64,000 nt of DNA from G963662675 sp963662675 (GCA_963662675.2 CAXXHP010000004.1:1116001-1180000); one strand, 5' to 3'; shown: positions 17,194 through 26,935, counted from the first letter of the stretch. Notes: generated by a model not told the origin, from the letters alone. A program made the numbers and translations.

Positions 17194-17883
17194 ATGGCAA
17201 AGAATAAAGACTTAAGCAAAGAAGACAATCTATCTGAAGTTGAAAACGCATTGACTAGATCGGAACAGTTTATTGAAGATAACCAAAAAATCTTGACAAT
17301 AATTGTTACAGTTGCAGTAGTTATCGTTGCTGGATATCTAAGTTTCACAAAACTGTATATCCTTCCCAAAGAGAATACGGCACAAGAGCAAATGTTTATG
17401 GCCGAAAATTATTTTGAAAAGGATTCTTTCAATCTTGCAATAAATGGCGATGGTAACTATTTGGGGTTTTTAGATATTATTGACGAATATGGAATTACCA
17501 AATCTGCCAATCTAGCCAAATATTATACCGGCATATCATACTTGCACCTAGGCCAATATGAAGAAGCCATTGATTATTTAAATGCATTTGAAACAGAAGA
17601 CTTGCTTCTTGCTCCAATTACAGTTGGTGCTAAAGGTGATGCCTACGTTGAATTAGGTGAAAATGACAAGGCATTGGCTGCATACAAAAAAGCATATGCT
17701 TTCGAAAATGAATTGACCACTTCAATATACCTTATGAAAGCAGGTAAATTGTTGGAAACAGATGGCAAGTTGACTGAAGCACTTCAGTTATATGAAAAAG
17801 TAAAGAATGAGTACTCTGAATCAACCGAAGGAGCATCAATTGACAAGTATATTGCCCGGGTTGAAACAAAAATGAATAAGTAA
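17194..17883 (+). CDS. Membrane-anchored tetratricopeptide repeat protein (YfgM-like)
   Basis: This 229-residue protein has a short cytosolic N-terminus, one transmembrane helix at about 33-53 (ILTIIVTVAVVIVAGYL) and an extracytoplasmic part of TPR hairpins. Examples are AKYYTGISYLHLGQYEEAID and GDAYVELGENDKALAAYKKA. The topology resembles YfgM-type ancillary proteins of the Sec translocon and periplasmic chaperone network, but that link is inference. It is followed by a strong terminator, so it is a single-gene unit ahead of ribH. A TPR gene directly upstream of ribH is, to my recollection, a common arrangement in Bacteroidota. Confidence 0.82.
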   Translation: MAKNKDLSKEDNLSEVENALTRSEQFIEDNQKILTIIVTVAVVIVAGYLSFTKLYILPKENTAQEQMFMAENYFEKDSFNLAINGDGNYLGFLDIIDEYGITKSANLAKYYTGISYLHLGQYEEAIDYLNAFETEDLLLAPITVGAKGDAYVELGENDKALAAYKKAYAFENELTTSIYLMKAGKLLETDGKLTEALQLYEKVKNEYSESTEGASIDKYIARVETKMNK

Positions 17884-17908
17884 CTTTATCTTATAAAATA
17901 TTCATATT

Positions 17909-17935
17909 AAATCCCCTCTTTGAAGGGGATTTTTT
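17909..17935 (+). terminator. Intrinsic terminator of the TPR gene
   Basis: AAATCCCCT (17909-17917), 6-base loop, AGGGGATTT (17924-17932), then a T tract. It lies 26 bp after the stop codon. Confidence 0.9.
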
Positions 17936-17959
17936 ATTTTTGCAAAAAAAACAAACAAA

Positions 17960-18445
17960 ATGGCTACAAAAAATCTATCACTATACGACTTAAAATCAGT
18001 ACCGTCTGCAAAAAACATGAAATTCGGTATTGTCGTGGCTGAATGGAATTATGAAATTACCGGAGCGTTAGCACAAGGATCAATTGACACTCTTGTAAAA
18101 CACGGAGCAAATGAAGATGATATTATTCTGAAACATGTCCCAGGAACCTTCGAGCTAACTCTTGGTGGACAATTTATGGCAGAATATTCACAGGTTGATG
18201 CAATAATACTTATTGGCTGTGTGATACAAGGAGACACACGTCACTTTGACTTTATTTGTGATAGTGTTACTCAAGGAACGACTGAATTGAATATGAAATA
18301 TAACAAGCCATTTATTTTTGGTGTACTTACGACTAATGATGAGCAACAAGCCTTAGACAGAGCAGGTGGAAAATTAGGGAATAAGGGAGATGAAGCAGCT
18401 GTTACTGCAATTAAGATGGTTGCCTTTCAAAAAGAAATGAAATAG
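17960..18445 (+). CDS. ribH: 6,7-dimethyl-8-ribityllumazine synthase
   Basis: This enzyme catalyses the penultimate step of riboflavin synthesis, joining 5-amino-6-ribitylaminouracil with 3,4-dihydroxy-2-butanone 4-phosphate. It has 161 residues. Signatures are VAEWNYEIT (substrate-binding Trp/Asn), VPGTFELTL and GDTRHFDFICDSV with the catalytic His95. The oligomer in this family is a pentamer or a 60-mer shell. No FMN riboswitch is visible upstream; the leader between the preceding terminator and the ATG is only about 25 bp. Other rib genes are not in the window. Confidence 0.96.
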   Translation: MATKNLSLYDLKSVPSAKNMKFGIVVAEWNYEITGALAQGSIDTLVKHGANEDDIILKHVPGTFELTLGGQFMAEYSQVDAIILIGCVIQGDTRHFDFICDSVTQGTTELNMKYNKPFIFGVLTTNDEQQALDRAGGKLGNKGDEAAVTAIKMVAFQKEMK

Positions 18446-18502
18446 CAAGAATACTTCCAGACATCATCCTTCATTAATATACAATTGCAAGAAAGGATTT
18501 TC

Positions 18503-19240
18503 ATGAAAGCAATGATTTTTGCTGCCGGATTAGGAACAAGGCTCAAACCACTTACAGATAATAAGCCCAAGGCTTTAGTCGAAGTTGATGGCATATCATT
18601 GTTGGAGCGAAGTATCAACTATCTCAAATCACACCAGATAACCGAAATTGTGGTTAACACACACCACTTTGAGAAACAGATCATTGAATTTATTCAGTCG
18701 AAAAGTAATTTTGGAATTAATATCCATATTTCAAATGAGACAAACGAATTGCTCGATACGGGAGGCGCAATTTTAAAAGCAAAAAATCTACTGTCCGGAA
18801 ACGAACCAATTCTCTTGATAAATGTAGATATTTTGACAAACCTCGACTTGAACACACTTCTAGATTACCATCTTAAAAATGAAGCATTAGCTAGTCTGGT
18901 GGTTAGAAACAGAGACACCTCCAGATACTTATTATTTGATGATGCGAAACAACTTGTTGGTTGGAAGAACTCAAAAACAAACGAAACGAAGATTTGTGGG
19001 AACTCCTTACCACCTTCCTTTGCGCCATATGCTTTTAGTGGAATTCAAATTATTCAGCCTCAATTATTGACACAAATAACAGAAAATGGGAAATTTTCTA
19101 TTATTGACCTTTACCTTCGTTTGGCAAAAGATGAAAAGATAATGGCTTTTATTGACATGCAATCTATCTGGATGGATTTAGGGAAATTTGAAGAATTTGA
19201 AGAAGCAGAAAAACTGGCAAGGCAAATTTCAAATAATTGA
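18503..19240 (+). CDS. Sugar-1-phosphate nucleotidyltransferase (MurU-like)
   Basis: This 245-residue GT-A-fold nucleotidyltransferase starts with AMIFAAGLGTRLKPLTDNKPKAL, the nucleotide-binding signature GxGTRL...KPK. It also has DTGGAI and the Asp of INVDIL for metal binding. The start at 18503 is preferred over 18485 because the family begins directly with MKAMIFAAG and a purine-rich AGAAAGGA lies at the right distance. In Pseudomonas, MurU (MurNAc-1-P uridylyltransferase) works with the kinase AmgK in cell-wall recycling. A related kinase fused to RapZ is encoded at 59223. The substrate here is inferred, not shown. Confidence 0.85.
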   Translation: MKAMIFAAGLGTRLKPLTDNKPKALVEVDGISLLERSINYLKSHQITEIVVNTHHFEKQIIEFIQSKSNFGINIHISNETNELLDTGGAILKAKNLLSGNEPILLINVDILTNLDLNTLLDYHLKNEALASLVVRNRDTSRYLLFDDAKQLVGWKNSKTNETKICGNSLPPSFAPYAFSGIQIIQPQLLTQITENGKFSIIDLYLRLAKDEKIMAFIDMQSIWMDLGKFEEFEEAEKLARQISNN

Positions 19241-19270
19241 ACCCAAACATCAAAGCAAAAATACTATCAT

Positions 19271-19331
19271 AATATTTCAAATTTAAAACCCCGTTTCTTA
19301 TCCAGAAACGGGGTTTTAAATTTGAAATATT
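19271..19331. terminator. Perfect 28-bp inverted repeat, bidirectional terminator
   Basis: Arms at 19271-19298 and 19304-19331 are exact reverse complements around the loop TATCC. The GC core ACCCCGTTTCT is flanked by AT-rich outer arms giving T-rich exits on both strands. It lies between convergent genes. Confidence 0.88.
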
Positions 19332-19366
19332 GATTTATTTAGGCCTTACTCGCAACCTTGTTAACT

Positions 19367-20011
19367 TTAGCGTTCTTCAAGATATGCTTCATAAATCTTT
19401 TTTTGATCTGCATTTAACAATGCCATAATTTCATTGTGACGAAGTGTTGAACTGGCTTCCATCTGGTCGCGTCTGGCCTGTCTTTCTTCATCAGTCATCG
19501 ATTCAGAACTCGCCTGAGAACCCATCTGGCTACCCAATGTTTTCTCATAAATTGCTTTTACTTTTTTCACCTGATCGCTCGTCAGCGATAATGATTCAGT
19601 TAATGAAGTTACTCTACTTTCAATGATCTGGGTCGGATCCATCTGACCTCGAGTACCTCCTTGAGATGAACCTCTTGTTCCTCGTTGAGACCGCTCTGCA
19701 AGATACGCCTCGTAAATCTTTTTCTGATCTGCATCTAACAATGCCATGATCTCATTATGACGAGTAGTACTGGCTTCTTCTCGTGTCTGATTGCCAATAT
19801 CACTTCCTAGTGTTTTCTCATAAATTGCTTTTACCGCTATTACTTGAGCACTAGTAAGCGATAATGATTCGGTTAACGAAGTTACCCTACTTTCAATAAC
19901 TTGAGACGGGTCCATTTGCATTCTTTCACTATTGCCTCCTTGTGTCCCTTGAGCATGAGCAAATGCAAAAACACCCAAACACAAAATGCTCATTAAAAAA
20001 ACCTTTTTCAT
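19367..20011 (-). CDS. Secreted Spy-like protein with two tandem repeat modules
   Basis: This 214-residue protein has a signal peptide (1-20, ending AHAQ). The mature part is a near-copy of one module repeated twice (about residues 32-107 and 123-214). Each module contains MDPxQxIESRVTSLTESLSL, the LTSxQV motif, KAIYEKTLGS, RHNEIMALLxADQKKIYEAYL. The spacer is Gly/Arg/Ser-rich. The second module has an extra charged insert (near 170-186). The LTxxQ pattern and all-helical content recall Spy/CpxP-type periplasmic chaperones and metal sensors, but this is only a resemblance. A similar single-module gene lies 250 bp upstream on the same strand. Confidence 0.75.
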   Translation of the reverse strand: MKKVFLMSILCLGVFAFAHAQGTQGGNSERMQMDPSQVIESRVTSLTESLSLTSAQVIAVKAIYEKTLGSDIGNQTREEASTTRHNEIMALLDADQKKIYEAYLAERSQRGTRGSSQGGTRGQMDPTQIIESRVTSLTESLSLTSDQVKKVKAIYEKTLGSQMGSQASSESMTDEERQARRDQMEASSTLRHNEIMALLNADQKKIYEAYLEER

Positions 20012-20210
20012 AATATTCTATTTTTAATGATGTAACCTCATATATGTCAGATGTATGACTACTTTTCAATGAAATAGTTTAACGATCATTAAAAACCAAA
20101 AACATTGAACTCACAAATACATACGTATGTTGAAACAATTGCAATATTTGAAAAAATTAGTATTCAGAATCTCAAAAATGAGGTATTCTAAGATTATGAT
20201 ATCATGAAAT

Positions 20211-20243
20211 AAAAAAAACCGTTCCTCTACAGAAACGGTTTTT
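20211..20243 (-). terminator. Intrinsic terminator of the 20264-20704 gene
   Basis: AAAAACCGTT (20214-20223), 10-base loop, AACGGTTTTT (20234-20243). The minus strand continues into T residues, giving a run of eight. It separates the two Spy-like genes into two transcripts. Confidence 0.85.
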
Positions 20244-20263
20244 ATATTATTGAATTGCAATTT

Positions 20264-20704
20264 TTAGTTACCTGCAGGAGGAGTACCTCCTGGGAAACCT
20301 TGCCTATTTTGCATTTGCTGCGAACGCTGCTCCAAATATGCATCATATTTTGTTATCTGCTCTGCAGTTAGAACAGCTTTAATTTTGGTTTGCTGCTCAG
20401 CCATTCTTGCTTGCATCTGTTCTCTCATTTGCGCCATATCTTCTTCAGTAAATTCAGCTTGGGCTCCTTGAGCACCGCCCTGCATACCTCTGCCCCCGAT
20501 CGAGCTTTGCATAATTTCCTCAATTTTAGCAACCTGATCATCTGTCAGGGTCAATTGCTCTTTCAACTGCTCTACCTGATTTCCACCTCGAGCTCCTTGA
20601 GGTCGAGTATTTGCTTCTGATGGACGTTGAGTGCCACCTCTTTGAGCCTGAGCCAATGACATTACGCCTAAAAACATAACCATTATTAACAAAAACTTTT
20701 TCAT
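20264..20704 (-). CDS. Secreted Spy/CpxP-like LTxxQ protein
   Basis: This 146-residue protein has a signal peptide (MKKFLLIMVMFLGVMSLAQAQ). A Gly/Arg/Gln-rich stretch follows, then two LTxxQ-type motifs: LTLTDDQVAKIEEIM (about 52-66) and LTAEQITKYDAYLEQR (near 113-128). Between them runs a Met/Gln-rich helix (MAQMREQMQARMAEQQ). The spacing matches small Bacteroidota periplasmic proteins resembling Spy. Possible roles are envelope stress chaperoning or metal binding, neither demonstrated. It has its own terminator and its C-terminus is Pro/Gly-rich. Confidence 0.75.
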   Translation of the reverse strand: MKKFLLIMVMFLGVMSLAQAQRGGTQRPSEANTRPQGARGGNQVEQLKEQLTLTDDQVAKIEEIMQSSIGGRGMQGGAQGAQAEFTEEDMAQMREQMQARMAEQQTKIKAVLTAEQITKYDAYLEQRSQQMQNRQGFPGGTPPAGN

Positions 20705-20814
20705 TTTTTTCTTAATTTATGAATACTTTCTTTCCATTCTTTGGATTAGACAATTTTACTGTGCACAGGTTTAAAATTAAATAAAACCTTTTTTTATTTT
20801 TTTTAGCTCAAAAA

Positions 20815-23615
20815 TTATTGCTCCTGCTTTAAAGTCACGCTATAGTAACTGTCAAAATTGAAATACCTTTTTGTGGCTACTTTAATTTCCTCCACAGTAA
20901 TTTGATCAACAATTTCATTGTAATTTGCAAAATCACTAAAATCTCCATTTTTGTATAAGTATCCATTATTAAGTATGTTTAGCCAGAACCTATTTTCTCT
21001 CATACTCGTTTCTCTTTCACGGCGCAATTTTTCTTTTGCTTTCAACAGATCTTCATCACTTGGGCCTTTCTCTGCAATATCCTTAATTTGAGTAAAAACA
21101 GCTTGTTGTATTTCATCGACCTTCTCTGGATCAGTTCCATAATAAATAACGATATTATATTCTGGTTTTGGCAATCTATCAACTGAAGGACTGGCTCCGA
21201 TGGAATAAACACTACCCATTTCTTCCCGAATAACTTCAAGTAAACGTGTCTCTAAAATTTTACCAACAGCATTAATCGTAATTAAGTTTTCTTTGCTGTA
21301 TTCAAAGTCTCCATGAAAAATAGAATAATGGGTACTTCTTGCTTCCTGTCCTTGATACACCATTTTTTCAACAACACCATCAGGTGCTTCAATTTTCAAA
21401 TCCTTCCACATTTCATTCTTGTCAGTTGAAGGAATACTGCCAATATACTTTTCAATAAAAGATTTAAATGTATCCTTATCTATATTTCCAACAAAGAAAA
21501 ATTTAAAATCTGCAGCATTCGTATAGCGTTCATGAGCAATTGCATTAATATCATCCAAATTAACCTCCTCTAGAATTTCGGTAGTCATAGGTCGTTTCCG
21601 TGGGTGATAATTTACCGAAACTGCCTGAAGGGTATCACTAAAAGCAGCATCCGGAGATGCTTTCTTATTTTCGAGAATGGCACTTAATCGCTGTATGTAG
21701 GAAGAAAATGCTTGTGAGTCAACACGAAGATCAGTAAAGTAGAGATAAAGCATTTGCAACATGCTTTCTAAATCTTGAACAGATGAGCTACCACTAAAAC
21801 CTTCTGTTAAATCACCCAAATATGGCGAAATTGAAAACACCTTATCTGACAACAACTTCTCAAGAGACACATTATCAAATTCACCAATACCACTCATGGA
21901 AACAATAGTTGCTGCCATGTCTGCTGAGATGTCCATATCTTGTCCATATTGAGAATTTCCACCTAAGCTATAAGATGTAAATAGGATTTCATCATCTTTG
22001 AAATCGGTATCTTTAAAAACCACGATCGCTCCGTTAGAGAGCGTCCACTCTACTGCACCAACCTCAGTCAATTGCCTTTCGGCAACAATGCTTCCTGGCT
22101 TAATCTCCTCCTCAATCAAAGGTCTGTCAATTGTAACATCCTCATAGGCAACCAAATCACTATTTTCAACATCACTCAACACCAATAAAATATCCTCTTC
22201 CGTAGGTATTTTCACCCCTTCTATTTCAGGAGCAGTTATTATGATTACGCGATTATGATCAATAATCCATTCATTCGCCAATGCATTAACTTCCTCTAAC
22301 GTAATTCTAGGAATGAATGACTGGTAATACATATATTCATTTTCAATTCCAGGGAAAGGCTCCTCTGTCATTAAAAAATTCCGTGTATATTCTTCGGCAT
22401 AGCTATCCGACTTCTGCTTATCTCTCTCATTATATGCTTTTTCAATAGACGAAAGCATTGATTTTTTCGTCCGCTCAAGCTCGGTTTCTGTAAAGCCAAA
22501 GCGTTTTACACGTTCATTTTCTCCAGAACTGCTTTCAATCCTTGTTCGATTTGTCCATTTTGGCAATAAGCCATGGAATAATATACACTGGCAGGTCCAA
22601 ACAACTCATCATAAGCAGAACCTCCTGCTATGAAAGGAGGATTTGCAGACTGAGTTAATTCTTCAAGCCTATTATTTATCATCCCATTAAACAAGTTTTG
22701 TTTTATTCCACTCCGATAATCCTCAAGTGTTTTATTGACTTTTAAGGGATGTTTGTAATAAATACGAGCAATGGGGTATTGAGCCTCTTCATCAGTAGCA
22801 ATTGAAACCAAGGTTTCGTTATGTCCAGGAATATCAAAATACTGTTTTTCTCGAGGATTTACGGCTTCAGGAATTTGCGAAAATTTCTCTTTAATCCGAG
22901 CAACCATTTCTTCCTGATTAAAATCACCCACTGCAATTATCGCTTGTAGATCTGGCCGATACCAGTCATTTCGATATCTTCTTAAAGCATCGGGAGAACA
23001 ATTATCCACAATGTCAATATCACCAATTGGCAGCCGTTCTGCATATCGGCTCCCTTTTAAAAAGACAGGTAACCATTGCTGCATCAAGCGTTCGCTCGCA
23101 CCGCGTCCACCTCGCCATTCTTCATGAATGACGCCTCGCTCTTTTTCAATTTCTTCGTCGGAATCAGTTGTCTGACATGCCCAGTCATACATCACCTGCA
23201 GCCCCTTTTCTACAAATTCGTCCTGCTCAAGAGGTACTTTAATCATGTAGACAGTTTCGTCAAAACTAGTATATGCATTGACTTCCGGACCAAATTCCAT
23301 TCCTATAGATTCCAAATAGCTAATTAATTCATTTTTGGGGAAATTCTTCGTTCCATTAAAGGCCATGTGTTCCGCAAAATGTGCCAGTCCCTTTTGATCA
23401 TCATCCTCATCTACAGAGCCTGTACGCACAACAAGATAAAGATCTGCACGATTTTCAGGCGTACTGTTTGAACGGACATAATAGGTCATCCCATTGTCTA
23501 ATACTCCCTTACTAACTTTAGGATCTTCTGGAAGTTGTTCTTTAAGATTCGTCTCAGATTGAGCAAAACTCAAAGTCATCACAAACAAAAAGATGAAGCT
23601 TAATAGATATTTCAT
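20815..23615 (-). pseudogene. M16 family zinc peptidase, interrupted by a -1 frameshift
   Basis: Two overlapping frames together encode one about 933-residue M16 (pitrilysin) peptidase with signal peptide MKYLLSFIFLFVMTLSFAQ. The 5' part (23615 to about 22521) has the inverted zinc motif HFAEHMAFNGT plus the downstream Glu in EKERGVIHEEW. It then runs out at VLEKMNV and a stop. The 3' part continues in the other frame from ENERVKRFGFTETELERTKK to 20815, covering the rest of the first pair and the second M16 half. Adding one A to the AAAA run (plus-strand TTTT at 22517-22520) joins them as VLEKNERVKRFGF. It could be a pseudogene or a base-calling error. It is probably co-transcribed with the HAD gene 38 bp upstream. 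Confidence 0.88.
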
Positions 23616-23653
23616 GTTGTATTTTTTATGTTCCCAAATATAAAGTTTCTGCA

Positions 23654-24484
23654 CTAAAGATGCTTCTTAACGCTAACACTAAAAGCACTTTGTTCGTTAC
23701 TCAGTGTAGGTCTGTATTTTTCTTTCAGCTCTTCCGGACCATTATCAACGATATATGAAATTGAAGTAAAGTCCAGTAAATCCATATCATTATAATCATT
23801 GCCAATGCTTAATGTTGCCTCTGGCAAGATGTTCATGTGCTGGCATAAAAAACGAATGGCATTGCCTTTTGAAACAGATTTATGGAAAATTTCCATCCAA
23901 ACGTAACCCGTGTCCAAAGGCGAACTGGCACGAACAATTTTGATGTTTTTAATCTGCTGTTCCAACTCATTCTTCAGCTCTAAAAACTCTTCCGTTTGTT
24001 CAAACACAATTAGGAATTGGCACGCATCACTCTCAACCACCCCATTTGATGGAAGTTCTTCTGAAAATAAGTTATGGATACCAAAGAAGCGTTCAAATTC
24101 GTGGCAAATCTTATCTCCCCGATAATACCAAGAACGAAAATTTTCCGGAATACCACGAAAAAGATAAAAGTTCAGGCCATGATCCATTAAGTGCTTATTA
24201 ATCTGACTAACTGTTTGTTTGTCTATATTTTGATAATGAATCAACTTCTTATTCCTGCAATCATATATTCCTGCACCGGAAGAAAATGCCACATAATCAA
24301 TCGGCACATCGTCAGAAATCACCTCCTTCACTTTTCGGAAGTTCCTCCCGGTTGCGACAACACGTAAGATATTCTGCTCCCCCAAATGTTCAAGCATTTT
24401 TAAATCCTCTACACTTATAGATTTGTCGTTTCTCAAAAGTGTACCATCCAAGTCTGTAGCCACTAATGCTAGTTTATGCTCCAT
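23654..24484 (-). CDS. Cof-type HAD superfamily phosphatase
   Basis: This 276-residue hydrolase of the HAD superfamily (Cof/YbiV group, C2B cap) has the nucleophile and acid pair Asp11 and Asp13 in VATDLDGTLLRND. Motif II is the Thr in VVATGRN. Motif III/IV shows KGNAIRFLCQ and SIGNDYNDMDLLDF. Members dephosphorylate sugar phosphates, pyridoxal phosphate or similar; the substrate cannot be inferred. The M16 peptidase gene follows after 38 bp. Confidence 0.9.
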   Translation of the reverse strand: MEHKLALVATDLDGTLLRNDKSISVEDLKMLEHLGEQNILRVVATGRNFRKVKEVISDDVPIDYVAFSSGAGIYDCRNKKLIHYQNIDKQTVSQINKHLMDHGLNFYLFRGIPENFRSWYYRGDKICHEFERFFGIHNLFSEELPSNGVVESDACQFLIVFEQTEEFLELKNELEQQIKNIKIVRASSPLDTGYVWMEIFHKSVSKGNAIRFLCQHMNILPEATLSIGNDYNDMDLLDFTSISYIVDNGPEELKEKYRPTLSNEQSAFSVSVKKHL

Positions 24485-24852
24485 AATTATTGATGCAATA
24501 ATTGATTAACAGCAAAGGTCCATTCAACGATATTAGAATTCCATTGCCTAGAATTTTTCATCCTCCTAAATTCTAATAAAACTACAAAAGTTATTAATAC
24601 AACAGATTTTACATCCTTGATGTTGGATTAAATTTCCTGACTAGCCCAAAAACCCATTTTACAGATATTTATAAGCTGTTTATCGAAAAAAGGAAATCTG
24701 ACAAGTAGGCAAATGATAGTTTTATGCTGTAATTTATATCTTTGTAAACCTTTATAAGATTGTTTAATGAATTGCTGAGTTTAATGCTTTCATTTATACC
24801 TTATAAACAGACAAACAAATACACCATTTTTGGTAATTAAGAATTTAGCTAC
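24485..24852. other. Divergent intergenic region between the HAD and dapB genes
   Basis: These 368 bp are AT-rich with no convincing ORF. They hold the presumed dapB promoter (-7 box at 24737-24744) and, for the minus strand, no full consensus. A loose inverted repeat ATTAGAATT...AATTCTAAT lies near 24529-24582 and I assign it no role. Confidence 0.5.
24737..24744 (+). promoter_or_regulatory. Possible -7 box of dapB
   Basis: TATCTTTG matches TAnnTTTG. It would give a leader of about 105 bases before dapB. No TTG is found 19-21 bp upstream. Confidence 0.4.
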
Positions 24853-25569
24853 ATGAAAATTGCACTGATCGGGTATGGAAAAATGGGTAAAACCATTGAG
24901 CAAATTGCCCTGAACCGCGGACACGAAATCGTTTTAAAAATAGACATAAACAATCAGCACGATCTTACGATAGAGAACCTTCAAAAAGCTGATGCAGTAA
25001 TCGAATTCACCATCCCGTCATCGGCCATTTCAAATTATAATATTTGCTTTGATGCTGGCATTCCGGTTGTAAGTGGAACCACCGGATGGCTTGACAGAAA
25101 AGACGAAGTTGTTGCTGAAATAAATAAGAAAAATGGAACTTTCTTTTACGCCTCAAACTTCAGTCTCGGGGTCAATCTGTTTTTTGCTCTGAATAAAAAG
25201 TTAGCCGCATTAATGGCAAATCGCCCGGAGTATAATATTTCAATGGAAGAAGTTCACCACACCCAAAAACTGGACGCACCAAGTGGAACGGCCATTACTT
25301 TGGCAGAAGAACTCTTTGACAATCATCCGGAAAAAAAATCTTGGACACTGGAAAATCCAACATCCTCAGACCAAATGCAAATTACAGCAATACGCGAAGG
25401 ACAAGTACCCGGAATTCATCGCATTAAATATGAATCAGAAGTTGATTATATTGAAATTGAACACAGTGCTAAAAGCAGGCAAGGGTTTGCATTGGGAGCT
25501 GTTTTGGCTGCTGAATTTTGCTATGGCAAAAAAGGACTATTAACAATGAATGATCTTTTAAATCTCTAA
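24853..25569 (+). CDS. dapB: 4-hydroxy-tetrahydrodipicolinate reductase
   Basis: This enzyme reduces hydroxytetrahydrodipicolinate with NAD(P)H in lysine and meso-diaminopimelate synthesis. It has 238 residues. The Rossmann loop GYGKMGKT lies at about 7-14. EFTIPSSAISN and SGTTGW complete the nucleotide site. The substrate motif is EVHHTQKLDAPSGTA with the catalytic His and Lys. It is 4 bp upstream of lepB, so dapB-lepB form an operon. The grouping of diaminopimelate synthesis with protein export is common in Bacteroidota. Confidence 0.96.
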   Translation: MKIALIGYGKMGKTIEQIALNRGHEIVLKIDINNQHDLTIENLQKADAVIEFTIPSSAISNYNICFDAGIPVVSGTTGWLDRKDEVVAEINKKNGTFFYASNFSLGVNLFFALNKKLAALMANRPEYNISMEEVHHTQKLDAPSGTAITLAEELFDNHPEKKSWTLENPTSSDQMQITAIREGQVPGIHRIKYESEVDYIEIEHSAKSRQGFALGAVLAAEFCYGKKGLLTMNDLLNL

Positions 25570-25573
25570 TAGA

Positions 25574-26914
25574 ATGAAGGAAATATTGACCAACAAATGG
25601 TTTAAATTTATCACAGTTGCCCTATTCTATTGTTTATGGGTAATCTGGCTAGAAAATTACTGGTGGGCTATTGGCTTGGCAATCATCTTTGACATGTACA
25701 TTACTAAAAAGGTGAACTGGGCATTTTGGAAAAAGAGAAACCCGCCCAATGGAAAACAAACAAAAACTGTTGAATGGGTAGACGCCATCATATTTGCTGT
25801 TATTGCATCAACATTTATCCGCATGTTTTTTATTGAAGCCTACACGATTCCAACTTCTTCAATGGAAAAATCGATGTTGGTTGGCGACTACTTGTTTGTC
25901 AGCAAAACATCGTACGGGCCAAAACTACCAAATACCCCCCTTTCTTTTCCTTTTGTTCACCATACCATGCCAATGACGACCAACACAAAATCATATGTGG
26001 AATGGATTAAAAACCCATACAGAAGGATGGCTGGCTTTGGAGACGTGAAAAATAATGATGTTGTTGTTTTTAATTTTCCAGAAGGCGATACCGTAGCAAC
26101 AAACATGCCCTCACAAAGCTATTATTACTTGGCTCGAAACTATGGGCGAGAACGCATTTGGAGCGACAAAAACACATTTGGAGAAATTATCAGCAGACCC
26201 GTTGATAAAAAAGAGAACTACATCAAACGCTGTATTGGTATTGCGGGAGACGAAATTAAAATAATTGATGGGCAAGTTTATGTAAACGGTAAAGAGCAGG
26301 ATCATTATCCGGGTGCTCAGTTTGATTATATTGTTACCACAAATGGGACACAAATTAATAAACTCACCCTTGAAAAGATAGGCATTTCAAAAGCAGACCA
26401 ACAAGTAATGAACGGCTCTCAATATTTGTATCCAATGACAGTGGAACAAGTTGCAGAAATAGAAAAGCTGAATAACGTTACTTCCATTAAGAAAGTAAAC
26501 ATGCCCATAGGTAACTGGGATAAAAACATATTTCCTTTTAGTGAAGACTACCCATGGAATGTTGACAATTTCGGCCCGCTTGAAATTCCGGAGAAGGGAG
26601 AAACAGTTAGTTTGACAACAAAAAACCTTCCCATATATGAAAGGATAATTGATTTGTACGAAGATCATGATCTTGTAGTAAAAGACAGTACCATTTATAT
26701 TGATGGTGTTGCCACCGACAACTATACATTTGCTATGGACTACTACTGGATGATGGGTGACAACCGACACAACTCAGCTGACTCACGTTACTGGGGATTT
26801 GTTCCTGCAGATCACATCGTGGGAAAAGCCGTCTTCATTTGGATGTCTTTAGATAAAGAAAAAAGTTTTCCTGCCAATATACGTTGGGATCGTATTTTTA
26901 GCGGTGTAAATTAA
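25574..26914 (+). CDS. lepB: Signal peptidase I
   Basis: This membrane-bound serine/lysine protease removes signal peptides from exported proteins. It has 446 residues, longer than E. coli LepB (324) but usual for Bacteroidota, which carry insertions between the conserved boxes. Hydrophobic segments lie at about 12-40 and 69-88. The nucleophile is Ser96 in TIPTSSMEKSML, the general base Lys218 in YIKRCIGIAGDE. The C-terminal box is MMGDNRHNSADSRYWGFVP. It ends before an intrinsic terminator. Exported proteins encoded in this window, such as the OmpA and porin genes, are likely substrates. Confidence 0.95.
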   Translation: MKEILTNKWFKFITVALFYCLWVIWLENYWWAIGLAIIFDMYITKKVNWAFWKKRNPPNGKQTKTVEWVDAIIFAVIASTFIRMFFIEAYTIPTSSMEKSMLVGDYLFVSKTSYGPKLPNTPLSFPFVHHTMPMTTNTKSYVEWIKNPYRRMAGFGDVKNNDVVVFNFPEGDTVATNMPSQSYYYLARNYGRERIWSDKNTFGEIISRPVDKKENYIKRCIGIAGDEIKIIDGQVYVNGKEQDHYPGAQFDYIVTTNGTQINKLTLEKIGISKADQQVMNGSQYLYPMTVEQVAEIEKLNNVTSIKKVNMPIGNWDKNIFPFSEDYPWNVDNFGPLEIPEKGETVSLTTKNLPIYERIIDLYEDHDLVVKDSTIYIDGVATDNYTFAMDYYWMMGDNRHNSADSRYWGFVPADHIVGKAVFIWMSLDKEKSFPANIRWDRIFSGVN

Positions 26915-26935
26915 AAACGTCTACAATAGAATTTG

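Noticed and set aside
17884..17959. An FMN riboswitch before ribH
   Set aside because: Only a terminator of the preceding gene and about 25 bp of leader are present, which is far too short for the FMN aptamer.
22506..22566. Programmed -1 frameshift in the M16 gene
   Set aside because: The slip site GAG-AAA-ATG is not a standard slippery heptamer and re-pairing in the new frame is poor. No stimulatory hairpin is obvious downstream. A one-base indel is simpler.
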